Assembly (NCBI RefSeq): GCF_004535825.1
Contig: NZ_SGVY01000015.1
Location: forward strand, 1 to 64,000
Direction of reading: 5' to 3'
Source of the DNA: Segatella hominis
GTDB taxonomy: Bacteria > Bacteroidota > Bacteroidia > Bacteroidales > Bacteroidaceae
DNA: 64,000 nt
Position 1 is the first letter of the stretch. Every line of letters starts with the position of its first letter. The notes beneath the pieces are model-generated. The model was not told the DNA's origin. It did no database searches and saw only the letters and a program-made list of their open reading frames with translations. Below are positions 24,110-32,468 of this stretch, one piece after another. The position numbers were made by a program, and so were the translations under genes.

Positions 24110-24295
24110 TCAAAAGGTTAATAGATTGTTTAGGTTAGTAGTAATAGATTTAGGTTTTTAGTTATTAGGTTTTAAGGTAGATTGTTTAACAGATAGCTAA
24201 GGAGATCGTGAGATTACCTTTGGTTAAGAATTTTTTTTAAGTTAAACATATTGTATGCCGCAGCTCGAGGTGAGTTGCGGCATATTTTATTTTTC
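24110..24295 (+). ncRNA. Candidate orphan small RNA (about 185 nt)
   Basis: A consensus promoter (24073-24103) and a terminator hairpin (TATGCCGCA 24254-24262, TGCGGCATA 24276-24284, then TTTTATTTTT) delimit a transcription unit without an open reading frame of note. AGATTGTTTA occurs twice (near 24124 and 24180), and the interior is U- and G-rich (GGTTTTTAG and GGTTTTAAGG). I do not recognise it as 6S, tmRNA, RNase P or SRP RNA. Confidence 0.6.
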
Positions 24296-24398
24296 CCATT
24301 CTCATTTTTTCCCATTCTCATTCTTTCCCTCTCACCCTTTTCATCTCTTTCTTTCCCGACAATCTTTCTTTTATTTTTGAAAAAGTAGCTTTTTCTTT

Positions 24399-24428
24399 TT
24401 GTCCTTCAAGTAATTTGCATTATCTTTG
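24399..24428 (+). promoter_or_regulatory. Promoter of the glycosyltransferase gene at 24495
   Basis: TTG at 24399-24401 and TATCTTTG at 24421-24428, 19 bp apart. Between the sRNA terminator and this promoter lies only CT-rich sequence (24296-24360). Confidence 0.6.
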
Positions 24429-24494
24429 CATTATCTTAATCTGCATTTGCAGCAAAACCCTTTGCAATAGGCGTAATAATAAAAGATAATAGGC

Positions 24495-25769
24495 ATGAGA
24501 GTACTCATAGTAAATACAAGCGAGAAAACGGGAGGTGCTGCAGTTGCAGCCAACCGTTTGATGGAAGCCCTTAACAATAATGGTGTTAAGGCTAAGATGT
24601 TGGTGCGTGATAAGGCAACAGAGAATATCACGATAGCCAGTTTGCCGCATTCTCCTTTGCTGCAATGGCATTTTCTGTGGGAACGCTGGCGTGCTTTCTG
24701 GCATCTTCACTTCTCTTCCGTCCATCTTTGGGAAATAGATTTGGCTTGTGCCGGCTCTGATATTACCAAGTTGCGTGAGTTTAAGGAGGCTGACGTCATT
24801 CATCTGTCCTGGATCAATCAGGGAATGCTTTCACTGAAAAGTATTCGCAAAATTATTAAAAGCGGCAAACCTATTGTCTGGACTATGCACGATATCTGGC
24901 CTGCTACGGGCATCTGTCATTATGCAAGAGGCTGCAATCGCTATGCTTCTGCGTGTGGCAACTGTCCGCTCCTGCCTCATAAGGGCAGCAAGCATGACAT
25001 TTCCAACAAGGTGTTCAGGCGCAAGAAGGAACTTTATCAGCATAGTAATATCTACTTCGTCACTTGCAGCAAGTGGCTGGAGCGGCAGGCTAAGAAGAGT
25101 GCCCTCTTTACAGGACTTCATCTCACCAATATTCCCAATCCGATAGATACGCGGGTCTTTTATCCTCATGACAAGGCTGAGGCTCGTCTGCGTGCCGGAC
25201 TCCCGGATGATAAGAAGATCATCCTCTTCGTTTCACAGAAAGTAACTGACGAGCGTAAAGGCATGAGTTTCTTCGTAGAAGCCATAGACAAGTTGGTAGC
25301 CCAGCATCCTGAAATGAAGGAAAATACGGTAGTGGCTATCTTGGGCGGTCATTCGGAAGATGTGGCAGAGAAACTGTCCTTGCCAGCATTCCCTTTAGGC
25401 TATGTGAGTGACGAGAAGACCATCGTTCAGATTTACAGTTCGGCTGATGTATTTGTGCTCCCTTCATTGGAGGATAATCTTCCGAATACGATTATGGAGG
25501 CGATGGCTTGTGGAGTGCCAAGTGTTGGATTCAAGGTGGGTGGCATTCCTGAGATGATTGATCATCAGAAAAATGGTTATGTGGCCAACTATCGGGATGC
25601 AGACGATCTGGCACAGGGCATGTATTGGGTTTTGGAGGAGGCTGATGCAGAGGTGCTCAAGAGCAACTGTCTGCAGAAAGTGGCCCACAACTATTCGCAG
25701 CATGCCGTGGCAATGAATTATATTGAGGTGTATAATCAGGCAATGGCTTACAAAAATTACAGTTTGTAG
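24495..25769 (+). CDS. Glycosyltransferase, GT-B fold (GT4 type)
   Basis: 424 residues. MRVLIVNTSEKTGGAAVAAN is the glycine-rich acceptor-side start of GT4 enzymes. The C-terminal half has ILFVSQKVTDERKG, LGYVSDEKTIVQIYSSADVF VLPSLEDNLPNTIMEAMACG, the E-x7-E nucleotide-sugar site. A Cys-rich insertion (CHYARGCNRYASACGNCPLL, about 144-163) is typical of a Bacteroidetes subgroup acting on surface glycans. A GT2 gene follows after 30 bp, likely in one operon. Donor and acceptor are unknown. Confidence 0.9.
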   Translation: MRVLIVNTSEKTGGAAVAANRLMEALNNNGVKAKMLVRDKATENITIASLPHSPLLQWHFLWERWRAFWHLHFSSVHLWEIDLACAGSDITKLREFKEADVIHLSWINQGMLSLKSIRKIIKSGKPIVWTMHDIWPATGICHYARGCNRYASACGNCPLLPHKGSKHDISNKVFRRKKELYQHSNIYFVTCSKWLERQAKKSALFTGLHLTNIPNPIDTRVFYPHDKAEARLRAGLPDDKKIILFVSQKVTDERKGMSFFVEAIDKLVAQHPEMKENTVVAILGGHSEDVAEKLSLPAFPLGYVSDEKTIVQIYSSADVFVLPSLEDNLPNTIMEAMACGVPSVGFKVGGIPEMIDHQKNGYVANYRDADDLAQGMYWVLEEADAEVLKSNCLQKVAHNYSQHAVAMNYIEVYNQAMAYKNYSL

Positions 25770-25799
25770 GCAACAGCCGTTGATAAAAGTAGAGACGTT

Positions 25800-26576
25800 A
25801 TGATCAAATTTTCGATAATTACCTGTACTTACAATGCAGAGTCTGTCTTGCAGCGCACGTTGGATTCGGTGATGAAGCAGACCTGCTGCAATGTAGAACA
25901 CCTGATTATAGATGGTAAGTCGAAGGATAAAACCTTGGCAATGGTCAAGGCTTACAAACATAAGAATGATGTGGGTGAAAGTGCCCATGAAATCCGGGTT
26001 TTCTCAGAACCGGACAAGGGACTTTACGATGCCATGAATAAGGGCATTGACCGTGCTACTGGCGACTATCTCGTGTTTCTGAATGCAGGAGATGTTTTTC
26101 CTTCCGCCGATACGTTGGAATACGTGGAAGGTTGTGTAGGTGAGGGAGAAGTACTGCCGGGCGTCCTTTATGGAGATACGGACATTGTGAATATGGATGG
26201 TCGCTTTCTGCGCCATCGCCGTCTTTCTCCACCCAAGAAGTTGACTTGGCGTTCTTTCATTTGGGGAATGTTAGTCTGCCATCAGTCTTTTTATGCCCGC
26301 ACGGATATTGCCAAGAGTGAGCACTATGATTTGGATTACCGCTTTTCTGCCGATGTTGATTGGTGCATCCGCATGATGAAAGCATCCAAAGCCCATAAGT
26401 TGCCTTTGCGCAATGTAGGGGCAGTCATCACCAATTATCTGGATGGTGGAATGTCGGTGCAGAACCATAAGGATTCCCTGAAAGAACGCTTTCAGGTGAT
26501 GAAACACCATTATGGTCTGCTGCCCACCTTGTTGGCTCATGCCTGGTTTCTCATCAGAGGCGTATTCAAGAAATAG
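25800..26576 (+). CDS. Glycosyltransferase family 2
   Basis: 258 residues. FSIITCTYNAESVLQRTLDS opens the GT-A fold, EPDKGLYDAMNKGIDRATGD and YLVFLNAGDVF give the nucleotide and metal-binding region (here NAGD where DxD is usual, as in the WcaA-like subgroup), and RFSADVDWCIRMMK follows. It probably works with the preceding GT4. Its stop overlaps the end of the convergent histidine kinase gene by 11 bp, so no terminator fits between them. Confidence 0.9.
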   Translation: MIKFSIITCTYNAESVLQRTLDSVMKQTCCNVEHLIIDGKSKDKTLAMVKAYKHKNDVGESAHEIRVFSEPDKGLYDAMNKGIDRATGDYLVFLNAGDVFPSADTLEYVEGCVGEGEVLPGVLYGDTDIVNMDGRFLRHRRLSPPKKLTWRSFIWGMLVCHQSFYARTDIAKSEHYDLDYRFSADVDWCIRMMKASKAHKLPLRNVGAVITNYLDGGMSVQNHKDSLKERFQVMKHHYGLLPTLLAHAWFLIRGVFKK

Positions 26577-29007
26577 CCCCTGATGATAGTTCTCCGAGGA
26601 TATTTCGCAGTTCTTCGACGATGGTTGCGAGATATTCTCGGATTTTTTCTGTCTCTACCTCGTTGATATATTCAGGAGCCAAAGCCTGCACCAGTTCCAG
26701 GTTCTCCATCTGTATCATGGAAGCGATAGGCAGCAACTTATGAGCCGCCTTTCCGATGTCTTCGCAAGGTAGAGTTTCTTGAGAAAGTGCATCCTGCATT
26801 TTTCTAAAATGTCCTTCCAGTTCCTGCTTTACGGTGCTGATGATTTCAGCAGCAGCGTCTTCGTCATCTTCAGCGAAAGCCAATAGTGGCTTGAAACGGA
26901 TAGGGAACGTAGTTTTTCCTTTTTCTATTATCTGTTCCTTTTGAGAATCAACTTTTTCTACTCCCAAGATTTCTTCCAGTTTCTCCATAGAGAAAGGCTT
27001 GAAGAGACAATCGTCAAAACCTGCTTCATGCAATTTCGATTTGATACTTGTATCATGAGCCGTCATGGCAATCACCAGCATCTGACTGTGATTGATGTGC
27101 TTAATCATCTCCATACCATTCATTTCTGGCATTTCGATGTCCATCATCATCACTGCAGGTTGCTCATTGTGAAGTGCCGTAAGGGCTTCCGTCACATGAT
27201 GGCAAGTGATTACCTTCCACGTATCACCTACCAGACGGCGCAACATCTCCTGCAGCAGTTGCAGCTGCAGAGCATCGTCGTCCAGAATGAGAATCTTGTG
27301 GTTGGCGAAATTCCGCTTCGTTTTCTGCCTGTCTTTTCCTTTAGATAATCTTGTTTCTCCTTCAATTTCTCCTATTCTTTCTGTTCCACTTATTCCATCA
27401 TCTTCTATTCCTCTTTCAGTTCCTTCTTCTGCGTCAGCCTGTTGCTGCAATAGGATAGGGAAGGAAACGGTGAAGGTAGAACCTTTGCCCACTGCAGATT
27501 CGAGCTGAATCTTTCCGCCGAGCAAGGCTACCAGTTCGCGGGTGATAGACAGGCCCAGTCCTGTGCCCTCAATGCCCTGTGCGCCTTTGAGTCTGGTGAA
27601 TGCCTGGAAAACCTTCTGTTTTTCCTCCGAGGTCATTCCCTTTCCCGTATCTTTCACCTGTAGAGTGAGTTCATAAGTATGCTCGTCGATGATGATGTTG
27701 TATTCATTTCTTGCCTGTTGGATAGAAGCCATGATATGTACGCTTCCCTGGTCTGTATATTTGATGGCATTGCTCACCAGATTGTCCAGCACCTGTCGGA
27801 TGCGGAAGTCATCACCTCTGAATATTTTTCCCCAGATATTGTCCTTATCTGCATTTTGGAACTCGCAGGAGATTGCTAACCCCTTCTTTTCTGCCTGTAG
27901 TCTGAGCCCTTCCACACTTAGTTTCACCAACTGTTCTGGCGAGAAATTGACAGGGTTCAGTTGCATGAGCCCGTTTTCCAACTGATGATAATCGAGAAGG
28001 GAAGCCACCAGTTGGGAAAGATGGCTGGCTGAGTTTTTGATATTGCTAAGACATGAAGTTCCCTTAGGATCGCTCACATACTCTTTCATCAGATCGATAA
28101 ACCCGGAGATGGAGGCAGCAGGTGCCTTGATGTCGTGGGTGATGGTAAGGAGGAGTCTTTCCCTCTGTCGCATAATGCGCTGGATTTCCTCGTTGGCATT
28201 CTCCAGGTTTTCCCTATAGACACGCTCTTTCTTAGTGTCCTGGTAGATGTACCAGAGTAGGATGATGGCAGCAATGATGGCGATGATGGCAAGGAAGGCA
28301 ATCTGCCATATCAACTGCTGGCGTGCTTCCATCGCCTTGTTGATGGCATGTTGCATGGATGTGCGCTCTTTCTGGTGTGCCTCATTCAACTTCTTGGCAG
28401 AACGCAGGGCAAGTTGCGCATTGACAAGCTGCAGATCCTCCATCTCCTTGTTCACGGCTTCACTATGGTGAGTTGAGACTTTCTTCTCTTTTTTCTCAAT
28501 ATCTTCCAGAATGTTGGCCACATTCTCTGCCACATTGATAGGTGTGGCTACAGAATCCACTACCGCCAGATTCGTATCTCTCTTTACGCTGATGGTTTCA
28601 GCATGTTCTTTCTTGAAAGCATCGGCAAGGCGTCGGAAGAATCCTCTTCGGGTTTTCAGCACTTCTACCGTAGTGTGTTTAGCCTCGTGAGTCTGCGGGG
28701 CTTTCTTCTCTACCACAATGGAGTCTTTGCCCTTGCTGAGACTGTCCACCTTGGCGCGCAGATAGCCTTTGCTTGACTTACCTGCCAATGCCTCCGAGAG
28801 TTGCTTGAGATTATTCTGTTCTTCCTTGAGCAGTCGAGTCATCGTACTATCAGCCACATCCTGCTTCTGAATATATTCGCGGGAAGCCTGGTTGATGTCG
28901 TAGATAGACTTGGTATTGCTATATACGAGCACCATTGCCAAGATGAGGACAATGGCAGTAGCTGTATAGCCGATAGCAACTTTTAAAGGGACATTATTTT
29001 TTTGCAT
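26566..29007 (-). CDS. Hybrid sensor histidine kinase with receiver and Hpt domains
   Basis: 813 residues. TM1 about 8-29 and TM2 about 233-255 enclose a periplasmic region rich in charged residues and probably coiled. H291 in LLTITHDIKAP is the phospho-accepting histidine. The ATPase domain shows DNLVSNAIKYTD, DTGKGMT and GTGLGLSI. A receiver follows (ILILDDDALQ, MMDIEMPEMNG, phospho-Asp), then an Hpt-like end (IGKAAHKLLPIASMIQ). This is a full internal phosphorelay. The sigma-54 regulator at 29996 on the same strand is a plausible output partner, with the small peptide gene between them. Confidence 0.93.
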   Translation of the reverse strand: MQKNNVPLKVAIGYTATAIVLILAMVLVYSNTKSIYDINQASREYIQKQDVADSTMTRLLKEEQNNLKQLSEALAGKSSKGYLRAKVDSLSKGKDSIVVEKKAPQTHEAKHTTVEVLKTRRGFFRRLADAFKKEHAETISVKRDTNLAVVDSVATPINVAENVANILEDIEKKEKKVSTHHSEAVNKEMEDLQLVNAQLALRSAKKLNEAHQKERTSMQHAINKAMEARQQLIWQIAFLAIIAIIAAIILLWYIYQDTKKERVYRENLENANEEIQRIMRQRERLLLTITHDIKAPAASISGFIDLMKEYVSDPKGTSCLSNIKNSASHLSQLVASLLDYHQLENGLMQLNPVNFSPEQLVKLSVEGLRLQAEKKGLAISCEFQNADKDNIWGKIFRGDDFRIRQVLDNLVSNAIKYTDQGSVHIMASIQQARNEYNIIIDEHTYELTLQVKDTGKGMTSEEKQKVFQAFTRLKGAQGIEGTGLGLSITRELVALLGGKIQLESAVGKGSTFTVSFPILLQQQADAEEGTERGIEDDGISGTERIGEIEGETRLSKGKDRQKTKRNFANHKILILDDDALQLQLLQEMLRRLVGDTWKVITCHHVTEALTALHNEQPAVMMMDIEMPEMNGMEMIKHINHSQMLVIAMTAHDTSIKSKLHEAGFDDCLFKPFSMEKLEEILGVEKVDSQKEQIIEKGKTTFPIRFKPLLAFAEDDEDAAAEIISTVKQELEGHFRKMQDALSQETLPCEDIGKAAHKLLPIASMIQMENLELVQALAPEYINEVETEKIREYLATIVEELRNILGELSSGAIS

Positions 29008-29120
29008 GATAAAAAATCTTTTCTTAGATGCAAAGTTAGCTTAAAAAATCTGATTTACCATCTAAAAGTGAAGGAAAAACAAGAAAATTGAGAAATAGAG
29101 GCCACATCGATACCCCCAAA

Positions 29121-29166
29121 TACAAAAAAACAGGAGAACAAAGCCATGATAGCCTTTTATCTCCTG
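29121..29166 (-). terminator. Terminator of the small exported peptide gene
   Basis: On the minus strand CAGGAGA (29160-29166 complement) pairs with TCTCCTG (29131-29137 complement), followed by TTTTTTTGTA. It lies 49 bp after the stop at 29215. Confidence 0.8.
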
Positions 29167-29214
29167 CCCGATTGAAAGCGACGTGTAATTATTTACTGTT
29201 TTTTGAAGGTGATG

Positions 29215-29451
29215 TTATTCTGCAGTAGCTGCTGAGTCTGTAGATTCAACTGGTGTAGCTGCTGTAGAATCCTGAGCAGCATTCTCTGCTGGAGTAACTT
29301 CATTCTCAGCTGGAGTTGCAGTTGTGTCGGCTGGAGCGACTGTGTCAACTGGAGCTGCGCATGATACACTTGCCATCTTGTTAGAGGCGAACACGTTGCT
29401 AACTGATACCATTACCAATGCTGCGATAGCTGCAAATACTAATTTCTTCAT
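29215..29451 (-). CDS. Small exported Ala/Thr/Pro/Glu-rich protein
   Basis: 78 residues. MKKLVFAAIAALVMVSVSNV FASNK is a clear signal peptide. The mature part is about 50 residues of low complexity (DTVAPADTTATPAENEVTPA ENAAQDSTAA), acidic, with one Cys. I chose the start at 29451 because of the signal peptide; the frame is open further upstream. I recognise no family. Similar short secreted proteins are common in Prevotella. It has a terminator of its own and a 540-bp repeat-rich region upstream. Confidence 0.7.
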   Translation of the reverse strand: MKKLVFAAIAALVMVSVSNVFASNKMASVSCAAPVDTVAPADTTATPAENEVTPAENAAQDSTAATPVESTDSAATAE

Positions 29452-29530
29452 AATTGTTATGTTTTTAATTTGTGAATATATTATTTTATTTATTTCTCTT
29501 TTGTGAAGCGCCTTATGTACTTTTCGTCCC

Positions 29531-29590
29531 CTTTTTTGTGGAATTTTCCTTTCTCTTTGTGGAATTTCCTGTCTTTTTGAGGAACATTCA
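29531..29590. repeat. Tandem TGTGGAATTTTCC-type units
   Basis: TGTGGAATTTTCCT, TGTGGAATTTCCTG and TGAGGAACATTC follow one another at about 20-bp spacing in the leader of the small peptide gene. The GGAA(A/T)TTCC cores are palindromic. A possible minus-strand -7 box TATTTTTG is at 29633-29640. Confidence 0.65.
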
Positions 29591-29702
29591 GTTCGTTTGC
29601 GTCTTCGCTTAAATATATCACAATAGCCGTGCCAAAAATATGAAGAAAATTGTAAGTAATTGATAGATAGTGTGTTATGCGTTTTTACTCCAAAAAATAG
29701 AT

Positions 29703-29765
29703 GTGTGGAAGTGTGGGGAAAGTGTGGAAAAAGTGTGGAATATTTCCCCAAGAAGGTGTGGAATA
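29703..29765. repeat. Five GTGTGG(A/G)A direct repeats
   Basis: GTGTGG occurs at 29703, 29711, 29722, 29733 and 29756, with TTCCCC between the last two. They resemble the GTGTGGAAAATGTGG arm in front of the ATPase gene at 13063, but no ATPase gene is present here. Confidence 0.75.
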
Positions 29766-29775
29766 GCTAAAACCC

Positions 29776-29977
29776 GAAATGATTTTGACCCAAAATGACC
29801 ATGACCAAATGACCGGGGACCTTTATTTGGGTCGTCTATTAAGACCAAGGTGGTTCGTCTATTAAGACCAAGATGGGTAGTCTATTAAGACCAACATTTT
29901 TCTTTAGAGGAAACAATTTTTTCGAGGAAATGAAAAGCGGTCATTTGGTCATGGTCATTTTGGGTCAAAATCATTTC
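29776..29977. repeat. 40-bp perfect inverted repeat around three 23-bp repeats, no gene inside
   Basis: The arm 29776-29815 is the exact reverse complement of 29938-29977 (40 of 40). Each arm contains four TGACC units. The 122-bp interior has GTCTATTAAGACCAA at 29834-29848, 29857-29871 and 29880-29894, exactly 23 bp apart. It lies between the sigma-54 regulator stop and the small peptide gene. It could fold into a very stable hairpin, act as an operator cluster, or be the scar or miniature form of a mobile unit. Confidence 0.95.
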
Positions 29978-29995
29978 CCGAAACCACTATTCACG

Positions 29996-31447
29996 CTATT
30001 GAGAATTTGCCCCGTATTTCTTGAGTTTGTTATAGAGAGTTTTCCTATCTATAGCAAGCAGCTGCGCAGCTTTGCTCTTATTGCCTCCTGCTGCTTTGAT
30101 GGCCGCTTCTATACGTTGCAGTTCTGTCTGTTCATCATGCAAGGTGATAGGGGCTTGTGGCTGAATCTGGCTCATGCATTGTTCGAGTTCATTCACGCTG
30201 ATATAGTCACCCTTGGCAAGCAGGGTGGCACGTTTCATCACGTTGTTGAGTTCTCGCAGGTTACCAGGCCAGTTGTAGGATGCAATTCTTTCTTTGGCTT
30301 TCCCGTCCAGTCCCAATATCTGGCGTCCCAACTCTTTGTTGGCCTTTTTAATAAAGAGGTCTGCAAAGAGGAAGAGGTCTGTTCCGCGGTCTTTCAGCTC
30401 AGGCATATAAATCGTGAACTCATTGACGCGATGATACAGGTCTTCTCGGAAATTGCCTTCAGCCACTCGTTGGGCAAGATTTTCATTGGTTGCACATACG
30501 AGTCGGATGTCGATGTCTATTTCCTTGGTGCTTCCCAAAGGACGGATCTTCCGTTCCTGAAGAGCACGGAGCAACTGTACCTGCACCTCGTAGTTCAGGT
30601 TTCCCATTTCATCCAGGAAGAGTGTACCGCCATTAGCCATTTCAAAAGCGCCCTTCTTGTCTTGATCAGCACCGGTAAAGGCTCCCTTTGTGTATCCGAA
30701 AAATTCTGATGCAGCTACGTCTTTCGGAATGGCTCCACAGTCGAGCGCAAAGAATGGTTTTCCTGCCCGTTGGCTCAGATCGTGGATGCGGTGAGCCACA
30801 TATTCCTTTCCTGTTCCGCTGGCTCCGAGGATGAGGACAGACATAGGAGTAGGGGCAACAAGCGAAACAAAATCGTACAGTTTCTTGGAGGCTTCGCTTT
30901 CTCCTTCCAGATATTTCGGAACATCCTGATTATTAGAGCTCTCTGAGGATATCCCAGCTGAAGCACGGTTAGTCTGGCTCTTTGTTCTTTGTGAAACAGA
31001 AGAAGCGCTTTCATCTTCAGCAGATGAAGAATCTTGGCGTCTGACTCTTCGTTCTTCGCTCTTACCATCATTTTGTACTTGTCTTCCAGCTTTCAATGCC
31101 TCTTGAATTTTTTCTAACAAGATGTCTGGATGGAAAGGTTTGGCAACATAATCAGTAGCGCCCGATTTCATGGCGAGAACAGCATTCTGAACTTCTGCAT
31201 AACTGGTCATGACGATGAAAGGAATGGTGTAATCGTGTTTTTTGAGCCATTGCAGGAGAGTGAGTCCATCATGATCCGGGAGTCTGAGGTCGGACAAGAC
31301 CAAGTCCCAGTGACTGTTGTCTTCAAAAAAATGCAATGCCGATTTCACCGAAGTCGCTCTTTCAACTTCGAATCCCTTTTTTCTGAGCCATGTCTGTATC
31401 ATGGTTCCGAAAGCTAAATCGTCTTCTACTATCAATATTTTAGCCAT
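29996..31447 (-). CDS. Sigma-54-dependent response regulator (NtrC family)
   Basis: 483 residues. Receiver domain 1-120 (KILIVEDDLAFG, VLSDLRLPDHDG with the phospho-Asp, MTSYAE, KPFHP), a linker rich in Ser and Arg, the AAA+ domain with Walker A GASGTGKEY, the GAFTGADQDKKGAFE sigma-54 loop and GTLFLDEMGN, and a Fis-type HTH at the end (NKSAAQLLAIDRKTLYNKL read as KSKAAQLLAID). It activates sigma-54 promoters after phosphorylation. Likely kinase partner: the hybrid kinase at 26566. Confidence 0.94.
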   Translation of the reverse strand: MAKILIVEDDLAFGTMIQTWLRKKGFEVERATSVKSALHFFEDNSHWDLVLSDLRLPDHDGLTLLQWLKKHDYTIPFIVMTSYAEVQNAVLAMKSGATDYVAKPFHPDILLEKIQEALKAGRQVQNDGKSEERRVRRQDSSSAEDESASSVSQRTKSQTNRASAGISSESSNNQDVPKYLEGESEASKKLYDFVSLVAPTPMSVLILGASGTGKEYVAHRIHDLSQRAGKPFFALDCGAIPKDVAASEFFGYTKGAFTGADQDKKGAFEMANGGTLFLDEMGNLNYEVQVQLLRALQERKIRPLGSTKEIDIDIRLVCATNENLAQRVAEGNFREDLYHRVNEFTIYMPELKDRGTDLFLFADLFIKKANKELGRQILGLDGKAKERIASYNWPGNLRELNNVMKRATLLAKGDYISVNELEQCMSQIQPQAPITLHDEQTELQRIEAAIKAAGGNKSKAAQLLAIDRKTLYNKLKKYGANSQ

Positions 31448-31534
31448 GCTGTTACAATCTTTTTCTCTTCCGGAGGGCAGCTCCTTATGATGTTGGAGTG
31501 CTATTCCTTATTATATTGGTACTGTTTTGAATTG

Positions 31535-31542
31535 CAAATATA
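31535..31542 (-). promoter_or_regulatory. -7 box of the sigma-54 regulator gene
   Basis: TATATTTG on the minus strand about 88 bp before the start codon. Confidence 0.5.
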
Positions 31543-31660
31543 CAGAAATAAAATGTATCTGACTACCCTTTTAACTTTCTTTTGCGTATTATGACGCAAG
31601 ATTTACCAAACATTTGGTTTATAAGACAGATACGAGAAAAATAAATGAAATAAAAGTAAT

Positions 31661-32377
31661 ATGAAAAAGTTTAAGAAATGGGCTCTTGTAGCAATAGGAA
31701 TGATGACGCTTGCCGTCTCTTTGGGTTCCTGCTCGGACGATGATAATGATTACTATTTGAGAACCGTTCCGAATGCTCTTGTTACGGTGAAGGTGACTGG
31801 AGATAGATGTTATTTTCAATTGGATGATCAGACAACATTGGCTCCTGGCAATATCAGTAAGAAACCTTTTGGAGATAAAGAGGTTCGTGCACTGGTCAAC
31901 TATACGATGACCGACCGTAAAGATGATAAGTATGGGGCAGTGGTCAACGTCAACTGGATAGACAGTATTCTGACGAAGAAACCTGTACCTTGTCTGGCTA
32001 CTCCAGAGGAGAATGATGCCAAGTATGGGCATGATGCAGTAGATATTGTGCGTGATTGGGTGACGATTGTAGAGGATGGCTATCTGACGCTGCGTTTTCG
32101 CGCCCTTTGGGGGAATGTAAAACCGCACTCTATCAATCTGATAGCTCATGTAAATCCTCAGAATCCATACGAGGTAGAGCTTCGTCATCATACGAATGGT
32201 GACCCTCAGTTGCGCTGGGGAGATGCTTTGGTAGCTTTCGATTTGAATGACGTTTTGCCGGACACTCAAGGTAAAAAGGTGAAACTTACTGTCAAGTGGA
32301 AATCTACTGTGGGCGATAAGACTGTAGATTTTGATTATTGTTCCCGCAAGTCGATGACGGCGGAAAACAATAACTGA
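31661..32377 (+). CDS. NigD-like lipoprotein
   Basis: 238 residues. MKKFKKWALVAIGMMTLAVS LGSCSDDDNDYY is a lipoprotein signal with lipobox Cys followed by an acidic stretch, the surface export signal of Bacteroidetes. The rest matches NigD-like proteins (YYLRTVPNALVTVKV, DDQTTLAPGN, VEDGYLTLRFRALWG), two beta-rich domains first seen in the nigA-D bacteriocin locus; their function is not settled. It is a single gene with a terminator and converges on the DUF3298 gene. Confidence 0.85.
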   Translation: MKKFKKWALVAIGMMTLAVSLGSCSDDDNDYYLRTVPNALVTVKVTGDRCYFQLDDQTTLAPGNISKKPFGDKEVRALVNYTMTDRKDDKYGAVVNVNWIDSILTKKPVPCLATPEENDAKYGHDAVDIVRDWVTIVEDGYLTLRFRALWGNVKPHSINLIAHVNPQNPYEVELRHHTNGDPQLRWGDALVAFDLNDVLPDTQGKKVKLTVKWKSTVGDKTVDFDYCSRKSMTAENNN

Positions 32378-32410
32378 TGATATTTTATATATTGTGTATG
32401 AGGAAAGGAA

Positions 32411-32457
32411 GAGGGGCACGACCGTCATGATGATGGTTGTTCCCCTCGATTTTTTTC
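32411..32457 (+). terminator. Intrinsic terminator after the NigD-like gene
   Basis: GAGGGGCACGACC (32411-32423) pairs imperfectly with GGTTGTTCCCCTC (32435-32447), followed by a run of seven T residues. Confidence 0.8.
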
Positions 32458-32468
32458 TTTATCTAACT

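Noticed and set aside
29776-29977. Insertion sequence with terminal inverted repeats
   Set aside because: The 122-bp interior is far too short for a transposase and I see no target-site duplication beside the arms. A miniature element remains possible but unproven.
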